A stretch of DNA of 15,395 nt from Flavobacteria bacterium RIFCSPLOWO2_12_FULL_31_7 (GTDB lineage Bacteria; Bacteroidota; Bacteroidia; Flavobacteriales; Flavobacteriaceae): positions 1 through 15,395 of the forward strand of contig MGWJ01000142.1 in assembly GCA_001800945.1 (NCBI GenBank). The letters are read 5' to 3'. The notes beneath the pieces are model-generated. The model saw only the letters and a program-made list of their open reading frames with translations, had not been told where the DNA came from and ran no database searches. This document shows, one piece after another, positions 6,458-12,943 of this stretch. Both the position numbers and the translations under genes were made by a program. Numbering within the stretch: position 1 is the first letter of the stretch; each line of letters opens with the position of its first letter.

Positions 6458-7750
6458 CTATGAGTTCATAATAGATTCAATTTCATCCGCTTCAATTGGA
6501 ATATTTTTCATTAGGTTGAAAGGTTCTCCTTTTGGTTGAATCACCACATCATCTTCTAAACGAATACCAAAACCTTCCGCTGGAATATAAATTCCTGGTT
6601 CTACTGTGAAAACCATATTCGCTTGCATTGGCTCGTGTAATAATCCGTAATCGTGTGTGTCTAAACCTAAATGGTGTGATGTTCCGTGCATGAAATATTT
6701 TTTATATGCTGGCCATTCTGGGTTTTCGTTTTGAACATCCGCTTTGTCAATTAAGCCTAAACCTAATAATTCTGAGGTCATAATTTTACCAACTTCCACA
6801 TGATATTGTTTCCACAACGTTCCTGGTAATAACATTTTTGTAGCTTCGTTTTTCACATTTAAAACGGCATTATAAACCGCGCGTTGTCTGTCTGTGAATT
6901 TTCCAGAAACTGGAATCATACGTGTTAAATCTGAAGAATAATTGGCATATTCTGCACCAACATCTAACAAAATTAAATCGCCAGGATGACACACTTGGTT
7001 GTTTTCGATATAGTGTAACACATTCGCATTATTTCCTGAAGCAATAATTGGTGTGTAAGCAAATCCTTTTGAACGGTTACGTAAAAACTCGTGAGCTAAT
7101 TCGGCTTCAATTTCATATTCTGTCACGCCAGGTTTTACGAAATTTAATAATCTTCTAACCCCTTTTTCTGTAATATTACACGCATTCTGAATTAAATCTA
7201 ACTCAATTTGGTCTTTTACCGAACGTAAACGTTGTAAAATTGGATTCGATTTTTCTACTTTATGTGCTGGATATTCGTTTTTCCACCATTTAATAAAACG
7301 GTCTTCACGTGTTTCTGTTTCTACTGACGCTCTATAATGTTCATTCGTATTAATGTACATCGTATCGGCATACATCATCACTTCTTTTAAGACTTTATGG
7401 AAATCTTGTAACCAATATACCGATTTGATTCCGGCCACTTCAAAAGCTCTTTCTTTGGTTAGTTTTTCACCTTCCCAAATCGCAATATGTTCGTTCGTTT
7501 CTTTTAAAAATAAAATTTCTTTCAAATGCTCATAAGGCGCATCTGGAAACAATAATAAAATACTTTCTTCCTGATCTACACCCGATAAATAGAAAATATC
7601 TCTGTGTTGTGCAAAGGGTAACGTACTATCTGCGGAAACAGGATAAATATCATTTGAATTAAAAACCGCCACTCCGTTTGGCTTCATTTGCGCCATGAAG
7701 TTTTTACGATTTTTAATAAAAAGCTCGCTTTTGATTGGTATATATTTCAT
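6458..7750 (-). CDS. pepP: Xaa-Pro aminopeptidase (aminopeptidase P, M24 family)
   Basis: A 430-residue cytosolic metallopeptidase that removes the N-terminal residue when proline is second, in peptide turnover. Residues 1-140 are the aminopeptidase P N-terminal domain (MAQMKPNGVAVF, QHRDIFYLSGVDQEES). Residues 180-425 are the pita-bread catalytic domain. All five dinuclear metal ligands known from E. coli PepP are present: D263 and D274 (LLDVGAEYANYSSDLTR, same 11-residue spacing), H359 (HGTSHHLGLDTHD), E384 (FTVEPGIY) and E399 (GIRLEDD). H355 and H366 match the accessory histidines. Length matches the E. coli enzyme closely. The next gene on the - strand upstream is the Crp-type regulator, 67 nt away; a TAATTTTG box in that gap suggests the gene has its own transcription start. 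Confidence 0.94.
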   Translation of the reverse strand: MKYIPIKSELFIKNRKNFMAQMKPNGVAVFNSNDIYPVSADSTLPFAQHRDIFYLSGVDQEESILLLFPDAPYEHLKEILFLKETNEHIAIWEGEKLTKERAFEVAGIKSVYWLQDFHKVLKEVMMYADTMYINTNEHYRASVETETREDRFIKWWKNEYPAHKVEKSNPILQRLRSVKDQIELDLIQNACNITEKGVRRLLNFVKPGVTEYEIEAELAHEFLRNRSKGFAYTPIIASGNNANVLHYIENNQVCHPGDLILLDVGAEYANYSSDLTRMIPVSGKFTDRQRAVYNAVLNVKNEATKMLLPGTLWKQYHVEVGKIMTSELLGLGLIDKADVQNENPEWPAYKKYFMHGTSHHLGLDTHDYGLLHEPMQANMVFTVEPGIYIPAEGFGIRLEDDVVIQPKGEPFNLMKNIPIEADEIESIMNS

Positions 7751-7774
7751 TTTTTATTGAATTTTAAATTTTAT

Positions 7775-7782
7775 CAAAATTA
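7775..7782 (-). promoter_or_regulatory. Putative -7 box of pepP
   Basis: On the - strand TAATTTTG matches TAnnTTTG and lies about 24 nt before the ATG at 7750. The nearest TTG (7811-7809) gives a 26-nt spacer, longer than usual, so the match is partial. A short GCCA/TGGC hairpin at about 7807-7816 separates it from the regulator gene. Confidence 0.4.
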
Positions 7783-7817
7783 AGTATTACGAAATAAATA
7801 ATAGTAGCCAAATGGCG

Positions 7818-8345
7818 TTATTTTATATTTTTTCGAATTCTACTCATGTGTCGAGATGAAATTCCTAAAAATGAAGACAAATAATGTAACGGAACTTCAT
7901 TTAATAATTTTGGTTCGGTTTCTAAGAGTTTTTTATAACGCTCTTCTGGAGTTAACGTTAATAAATCGATACGATAATCGTCAATTAAACAAATTTGTTT
8001 TTCAATTAACGTGTAATAGAAATCGTGAAAAGTTTTGTTTTCTTTCAATAGTTTTTGAAATGATTTTTGATCAATCACCCATAATTTACAATCGTGAATG
8101 GCTTTTATATGTTTTCTGGAAGGCACATCTAACAAGAAACTTTTTAAGGAAGAAGTAAACGAATTTTTCAAACCCAAATAAGTGGTTTTTTCTTCATCAT
8201 CAACCAAAATCGCATGTTGCAAAATGCCTTCTTCAATGAAACAAAAGTATTTACACACTTCTTGTTCTTTCACTAAAAACTCATTTTTCTTTAAAGTTAA
8301 AGGTGTAAAAAACGATTTAAAATCTTCAAATTGAGTCCAATTCAT
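7818..8345 (-). CDS. Crp/Fnr-family transcriptional regulator
   Basis: A 175-residue DNA-binding protein. Residues 8-110 form a cyclic-nucleotide-binding-type beta roll (LTLKKNEFLVKEQEVCKYFC, FIEEGILQHAIL, then SFLLDVPSRKHIKAIHDCKL). Residues 112-135 are the long dimer helix. The C-terminal part carries a short helix-turn-helix (EERYKKLLET, then VPLHYLSSFLGISSRHMSRI with SRHMSRIRK as recognition helix). The ligand-binding Arg-Ser core of E. coli Crp is not evident, so it may not bind cAMP, as is common for the many short Crp-like proteins in Bacteroidetes. No Fnr-type Cys cluster is seen. It is divergent from the propeller/lipoprotein operon with 93 nt between start codons, so local control of that operon or of itself is possible but only inferred from position. 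Confidence 0.85.
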   Translation of the reverse strand: MNWTQFEDFKSFFTPLTLKKNEFLVKEQEVCKYFCFIEEGILQHAILVDDEEKTTYLGLKNSFTSSLKSFLLDVPSRKHIKAIHDCKLWVIDQKSFQKLLKENKTFHDFYYTLIEKQICLIDDYRIDLLTLTPEERYKKLLETEPKLLNEVPLHYLSSFLGISSRHMSRIRKNIK

Positions 8346-8366
8346 GTGCGGTAATTATTATAAATT

Positions 8367-8400
8367 CAAAAATAATAACTTTCAAATGAATAGGTATCAA
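8367..8400 (-). promoter_or_regulatory. Putative promoter of the Crp-type regulator
   Basis: On the - strand TTG (8400-8398), 23 nt, then TATTTTTG (8374-8367), about 21 nt before the ATG. The -7 box is exact; the spacer is longer than the usual 19-21 nt. Confidence 0.4.
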
Positions 8401-8410
8401 ATTATTCTTT

Positions 8411-8418
8411 TAATTTTG
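8411..8418 (+). promoter_or_regulatory. Putative -7 box of the propeller/lipoprotein operon
   Basis: TAATTTTG matches TAnnTTTG and lies 20 nt before the ATG at 8439. No TTG is found 19-23 nt upstream, so the -33 box is missing. This would fit a promoter that relies on an activator; the divergent Crp-type regulator is the nearest candidate, by position only. Confidence 0.45.
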
Positions 8419-8438
8419 AGCAAATCAATTTTTAACTC

Positions 8439-11018
8439 ATGAAAAAAATTCTTCTTTTTGTTTCTCTATTAAGTTGCTTGTTAACTTTAGCTCAAAATGC
8501 TGATTTCCAAACTGTAAAATTTCAAAATATCGGACCTACGATTATGAGTGGTCGTGTAGTAGATTTAGCTGTGAATACAACTAATCCAACAGAATTTTAT
8601 GCAGCTTATGCAACGGGTGGATTGTGGTATACCAATAATAACTCACCAACGCAAAATATTGGTTGTGTGGCTGTGGATTGGAATTCTGGATTGATTTTAG
8701 TTGGAACGGGTGAAGTCAATTCTTCGCGTTCTTCTTATGCTGGAATTGGCGTTTTAAAATCAACGGATAAGGGAAAAACTTGGACAAATATTGGTTTGCC
8801 AGATAGTCATCATATTTCTAAAATTTGGGTGAACCCGAATGATAACAACGAAATTGTGGTGGGAGTTTTAGGTTATTTGTATTCGAAAAATGAAGAACGT
8901 GGTGTTTTTAAAACTACAAATGGTGGAAAAACGTGGACAAAAACTTTATTTATTAATGAAGATACCGGAATTATTGATTTGAGTTTCGCACCAAATAATC
9001 CAAAAATTATGTTTGCTGCGGCTTGGGAACGAGAACGAAAAGCGTATCATTTTAAAGGAAATGGGATTAGTTCTGGAATTTATAAAAGTGAAGATGCTGG
9101 AACAACTTGGACAAAAATTGAGGCCAATTCAGGTTTTCCAAATAATGTTGGAATTGGAAGAATTGGTTTGACTTCGTTCAACGAAAATATTGCTTACGCG
9201 ATTGTAGATAACCAGAATTTACGACCAAATTCAAAAAAAGAAAAATCAACAGATGCCAATACAAATTTGTTTGACACCGAAGTGATTGGTGCAGAAATTT
9301 ACAAAACTACCGATGCGGGAAAAACGTGGAAAAAAACACATAATCAATTTATTAACGACGCATTTTATTCTTACGGCTATTATTTTGCTGATATTACGGT
9401 GGATGAATCAAATGAAAACAGCTTATATATTTCTGCCGTTCCTTTAATTTTTTCTAGTGATGGCGGAAAAACTTTTAAAACTATTGATAAAGATAATGTG
9501 CATGCTGATCATCACGTTTGTTGGGTAAATCCCAAAAATCCAAACCATGTGATTAATGGAAATGATGGTGGAGTGAATATCACGTACGATAACGGAAATC
9601 ACTGGATAAAATGTAACAATCAAGCAGTTGGGCAATTTTATACGGTGAACGTAGATAATAAAGAAGATTACGAAGTGTATGGTGGTTTGCAAGATAATGG
9701 TGTTTGGGCCGGACCGAATAACTACGAACACAATTCAGAATGGCTACAAAACGGAAAATATCCGTATGAATTTTTAATCGGTGGAGATGGGATGCAAGTG
9801 CAAATAGATACGAGAACAAATAATTTAGTTTACACGGGTTCTCAATTTGGAAGTTATACTAAAATTGATAGAAAATCGGGCAAAAGAGACTACATCACAC
9901 CAAGAGCAAATAAAAAAGAAGAACCTTATCGCTTCAATTGGCAAACGCCTATTTTATTGTCGTCACACAATCAAGATATCATTTATTTTGGCGGACAATA
10001 CGTATTTCGATCTATGAATCAAGGTGCAGCTTGGGAAAAAATTTCTTCCGATTTAACGAATGGGAAAATTGAAGGAAATGTGCCTTTTGGAACCATAACT
10101 TCTATCGCAGAAAGTAAGTTTAAATTTGGACAATTAGTGGTGGGAACGGATGATGGAAATGTTCACATTACAAAAGATGGGGGTTCTAATTGGACTAAAA
10201 TTTCAACTAATTTACCACAAAATTTATGGGTGTCTCGTGTGCGATTTTCGAACTTTAAAAAAGAAAGAATTTATATCACGTTGAACGGGTATAGAAATGA
10301 TAATTTCAAAACCTATGCTTATGTTTCGGAAGATTTAGGTGCGAATTGGAAAGAATTAACGGAGAATTTCAACCAAAATGCAGCTAATGTTATTTTAGAA
10401 GATTCAGAAAATGAAAATATTTTATATTTAGGAACAGATAACGGTTTATTTATTTCGATAGATAGAGGAACTACATGGCAAGATTTTTCAAATGGAATTC
10501 CGAATGTAGCGGTTCATGATTTAGTGATTCAAAATAGAGAAAAAGATTTAATTGTTGGAACTCATGGACGTTCTTTGTATAAAGTGAATGTGGCTAATAT
10601 TCAACAAATTAATGAAACAATAAATACAAAAGGAATTGCGTTATTTAAATTAGATGAGATTTATTTTTCTAAAAACTGGGGTAATAAATCGTATGCTTGG
10701 GGTTCAGATAACAATCCAAATATAGAAATTTGGTATTATTTAAAAGATTTTGCTAATATTTCTATTACGATAAAAAATAGTGATGGAATTGTAGTTTTTA
10801 TTCGTCAGGCTAAAGCCGAAAAAGGATTGCTAAAACTAGATTACGATTTAAGTATCGACGAGAAAACAAAAGTGGCTATTGAGAAGAAAAATCCTAAAGT
10901 AAAAATAAGCCAAGCCAACAATCAAAAGTATTATTTACCTATTGGAAAATATACAGTTGAATTGGAAGCTAACGGTAAAAAAGAAACGCAACCCTTAACC
11001 CTAATTGAAAGAAAATGA
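8439..11018 (+). CDS. Secreted BNR/sortilin-type beta-propeller protein
   Basis: An 859-residue exported protein of the VPS10/BNR-repeat (glycosyl hydrolase-like) group that is common in Bacteroidetes; no enzymatic activity is established for this group. Residues 1-19 are a signal peptide (MKKILLFVSLLSCLLTLAQ). The rest to about residue 700 consists of propeller blades with many Asp-boxes of the S/T-x-D-x-G-x-T-W type: STDKGKTW (108-115), TTNGGKTW, SEDAGTTW, TTDAGKTW, SSDGGKTF, TKDGGSNW, SEDLGANW and SIDRGTTW. A C-terminal segment of about 150 residues looks like a beta sandwich (NIEIWYYLKDFANISITI, ending YYLPIGKYTVEL). No type 9 secretion C-terminal domain is evident, so the location is probably periplasm or membrane-associated. 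The first blade seems shortened after YTNNN (residue 68). Its stop overlaps the next start by 4 nt. Confidence 0.85.
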   Translation: MKKILLFVSLLSCLLTLAQNADFQTVKFQNIGPTIMSGRVVDLAVNTTNPTEFYAAYATGGLWYTNNNSPTQNIGCVAVDWNSGLILVGTGEVNSSRSSYAGIGVLKSTDKGKTWTNIGLPDSHHISKIWVNPNDNNEIVVGVLGYLYSKNEERGVFKTTNGGKTWTKTLFINEDTGIIDLSFAPNNPKIMFAAAWERERKAYHFKGNGISSGIYKSEDAGTTWTKIEANSGFPNNVGIGRIGLTSFNENIAYAIVDNQNLRPNSKKEKSTDANTNLFDTEVIGAEIYKTTDAGKTWKKTHNQFINDAFYSYGYYFADITVDESNENSLYISAVPLIFSSDGGKTFKTIDKDNVHADHHVCWVNPKNPNHVINGNDGGVNITYDNGNHWIKCNNQAVGQFYTVNVDNKEDYEVYGGLQDNGVWAGPNNYEHNSEWLQNGKYPYEFLIGGDGMQVQIDTRTNNLVYTGSQFGSYTKIDRKSGKRDYITPRANKKEEPYRFNWQTPILLSSHNQDIIYFGGQYVFRSMNQGAAWEKISSDLTNGKIEGNVPFGTITSIAESKFKFGQLVVGTDDGNVHITKDGGSNWTKISTNLPQNLWVSRVRFSNFKKERIYITLNGYRNDNFKTYAYVSEDLGANWKELTENFNQNAANVILEDSENENILYLGTDNGLFISIDRGTTWQDFSNGIPNVAVHDLVIQNREKDLIVGTHGRSLYKVNVANIQQINETINTKGIALFKLDEIYFSKNWGNKSYAWGSDNNPNIEIWYYLKDFANISITIKNSDGIVVFIRQAKAEKGLLKLDYDLSIDEKTKVAIEKKNPKVKISQANNQKYYLPIGKYTVELEANGKKETQPLTLIERK

Positions 11019-11896
11019 AGATAAAAGTTTTAGCACTTCTTACCTTGTCCTTTGTTGGTTTTTCCTGTACGGATGAAGATGATAACCAAGTTATTGTGGA
11101 AGAACCGCAATTAATTATAAAATTTAAGTTTGATCCTACTCAAGTGAGATTGAACAATATTGGGCAACCTTCAACGGTAGCGGTTGGAAATGCGGCGCAA
11201 TCCCCAATTTTTAATAGTATTAGTGCACATTATTTAGAATTTACGCCCAATGCGATGACACAAGTTGGACAAGGGTCGGTTTTATACATTGGACCATCAA
11301 CAACTATAGGCGGTGCTAATGCGATTGATTTTAGTCAAGCTAAAATTGTTGGCGAAGGAGAAGCGTTTTTGTCGATTCCATTGAAAAATCTTGCGCCAGG
11401 AAGTTATGAATATGTTAGATGTTCTTTATCATATCAAAATTACAACATCAATGTTAGGGCAAGCGGTTCAGATTATGTGGGAACTTTAGCAAGTTTTGTA
11501 GGATACAATAATTACATTACAACACATAGCGTAGCTGGAAATTCATTTGTAGTAAATGATGATAAATTACAAGGTTATTGGGCGTTTGCAATTCCATCTG
11601 TTGGCTATTCAGCTTCTGGACAAACACCAGCTGGAGCAACTACAGTTCCAAATCCAATTGCCACAACCTCTCCAATACCTTCTGGTTCTTGTTTAGTAAC
11701 TGGGAAATTCGCAAATAATTTTGTAGTTACAGGTAATGAAACTAAGAATGTAGAAGTGCAATTATCGCTTTCTATTAACAATAGTTTTGAGTGGCAGGAA
11801 GTCAACGCTGACGGAAAATTTGAACCTTCAGCAGGAGAAAATGTAGTAGATATGGGTTTAAGAGGATTAATTCCTAGTTTTAGAATATTAAATTAA
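11015..11896 (+). CDS. Putative surface lipoprotein of unknown function
   Basis: A 293-residue protein I cannot assign to a named family. Residues 1-17 are a lipoprotein signal (MKIKVLALLTLSFVGFS) followed by C18 as the likely lipidated Cys. The acidic stretch TDEDDNQ just after it resembles the export signal that places lipoproteins on the outer surface in Flavobacterium and Capnocytophaga. The remainder is rich in beta strands, Gly, Ser and Asn, with a Pro/Thr/Ala-rich stretch at about 205-225. The end, VNADGKFEPSAGENVVDMG, has an Asp-Gly loop of possible calcium-binding type. The ATG overlaps the stop of the propeller gene (ATGA), so the two are probably translationally coupled and act together at the cell envelope. 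A terminator hairpin follows at 11960. Confidence 0.75.
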   Translation: MKIKVLALLTLSFVGFSCTDEDDNQVIVEEPQLIIKFKFDPTQVRLNNIGQPSTVAVGNAAQSPIFNSISAHYLEFTPNAMTQVGQGSVLYIGPSTTIGGANAIDFSQAKIVGEGEAFLSIPLKNLAPGSYEYVRCSLSYQNYNINVRASGSDYVGTLASFVGYNNYITTHSVAGNSFVVNDDKLQGYWAFAIPSVGYSASGQTPAGATTVPNPIATTSPIPSGSCLVTGKFANNFVVTGNETKNVEVQLSLSINNSFEWQEVNADGKFEPSAGENVVDMGLRGLIPSFRILN

Positions 11897-11959
11897 TGTC
11901 TAACTGTTTGATATTCAACAAAAGTTAAACTCATTTAAAATCATTATAAATTATCTTTC

Positions 11960-11994
11960 AAAGGTTGTAAGTCTTACTTATAACCTTTATTTTT
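11960..11994 (+). terminator. Terminator of the propeller/lipoprotein operon, overlapping the sdhC promoter
   Basis: AAAGGTTGTAAG (11960-11971) pairs with CTTATAACCTTT (11977-11988), 12 pairs with one G-T wobble, around the loop TCTTA. ATTTTT follows directly. It lies 64 nt after the lipoprotein stop. Both promoter boxes of sdhC fall within or at the edge of this hairpin. Confidence 0.72.
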
Positions 11995-11995
11995 G
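11965..11995 (+). promoter_or_regulatory. Promoter of the sdhCAB operon
   Basis: TTG (11965-11967), 20 nt, then TATTTTTG (11988-11995): an exact Bacteroidetes-type promoter. Transcription would start near 12000, giving a leader of about 35 nt before the ATG at 12035. A TTG codon at 11993 opens the same frame but lies upstream of this start, which supports 12035 as the true start. Confidence 0.7.
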
Positions 11996-12034
11996 CTTAC
12001 ATTATTCAAACTCAAATTAACTTTAACTATAATT

Positions 12035-12937
12035 ATGGCAAAATCAGCATTTTTAAAGTCATCTATTGCAAAAAAATATTGGATGGCTCTTACAGGATTG
12101 TTTTTATGCTTGTTTTTAGTAGGGCATTTACTTGGAAATCTTCAATTGTTCATGTCGGGTTATGAAGGAGCACTTCAATTTAATAAGTATGCTTATTTCA
12201 TGACAACTAATCCAGCAGTAAAATTACTTTCTTATGTAACTTACCTGTCTATTTTATTTCATGCAATTGATGGAATTTACTTAGCAATTCAGAACAAAAA
12301 AGCACGTCCAATTGCGTATGCAATGAACAATCCATCAAAAAACAGCAGTTCAGCTTCAAGAAACATGGCGGTATTAGGAACAATGATTTTAATCTTCATT
12401 GCTACACACATGATTAATTTTTGGGCTAAAATGAAGTTTGGAACTGCGATGCCTTTATTCGTAAAAGAAATTGTAGACCAAACTAGTGGAACAAAACAGT
12501 ATATGTTAATCGCAAGTGCAGAGTCGCCACAGCAAAATGTTCCAGTTCAGTCTCCAGTTTTTAACAACGAAGTATTAAAACAACAATCTAAAGGAGAACT
12601 TTTCATTGATGGTTCAAAAATTATCAATAAGAAAAACAACGAAGTATTGTTTGAAGGTTATAAAGATTTACACAAACTAACTATTTCTTTTTTCAAAAGT
12701 AAAGGGAAGTTATTTAATGTAATTCCTAATGAAGGCTTATTTTTTACTTTGTTTTATGTGTTTTCAATGGTGGTTTTAGGTTTCCATTTATGGCATGGTT
12801 TTCAAAGTGCTTTCCAATCTTTAGGGATCAATGGTAAATTTACTCCAGCAATTAAATTTTTCGGAAAAGCTTTTTCAGTAGTAGTTGCTACTTTATTTGC
12901 GATAATTCCACTTTACATTCACTTTTTTTCAAAATAA
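12035..12937 (+). CDS. sdhC: Succinate dehydrogenase cytochrome b subunit (di-heme type)
   Basis: A 300-residue membrane anchor of succinate:menaquinone oxidoreductase. Five membrane helices are visible at about 17-39, 62-84, 111-130, 235-256 and 270-295. One His in each of the first four fits the four axial ligands of two b hemes: H31 (VGHLLGN), H76 (LFHAIDG), H125 (ATHMINFW) and H251 or H254 (GFHLWHGFQ). This is the single-subunit, di-heme architecture of Bacillus-type enzymes. I start at ATG 12035 (MAKSAFLKSSIAKKYWMALT), the usual N-terminus in relatives; the upstream TTG start is excluded by the promoter. The loop between helices 3 and 4 (about 143-214) is roughly 70 residues longer than in the relatives I know, which are close to 220-230 residues in total. 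sdhA follows after 6 nt. Confidence 0.93.
   Translation: MAKSAFLKSSIAKKYWMALTGLFLCLFLVGHLLGNLQLFMSGYEGALQFNKYAYFMTTNPAVKLLSYVTYLSILFHAIDGIYLAIQNKKARPIAYAMNNPSKNSSSASRNMAVLGTMILIFIATHMINFWAKMKFGTAMPLFVKEIVDQTSGTKQYMLIASAESPQQNVPVQSPVFNNEVLKQQSKGELFIDGSKIINKKNNEVLFEGYKDLHKLTISFFKSKGKLFNVIPNEGLFFTLFYVFSMVVLGFHLWHGFQSAFQSLGINGKFTPAIKFFGKAFSVVVATLFAIIPLYIHFFSK
12563..12648 (+). repeat. In-frame 14-nt direct repeat within the extra SdhC loop
   Basis: AACAACGAAGTATT occurs at 12563-12576 and again at 12635-12648, exactly 72 nt (24 codons) apart, encoding NNEVL at residues 177-181 and 201-205. Flanking bases do not match, so any duplication is old, or the match arose by chance. Confidence 0.55.
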
Positions 12938-12943
12938 AAACAT

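Noticed and set aside
7856..8158. A 100-codon + strand open frame
   Set aside because: It is antisense to the Crp-type regulator, whose domains are clear; the composition looks like shadow coding.
9444..9819. Two overlapping - strand open frames
   Set aside because: They lie within the well-supported propeller gene, show no family features, and overlap one another in different frames.
11993..12034. TTG-initiated 14-residue extension of SdhC
   Set aside because: The codon lies within the promoter -7 box; the usual SdhC N-terminus starts at ATG 12035.
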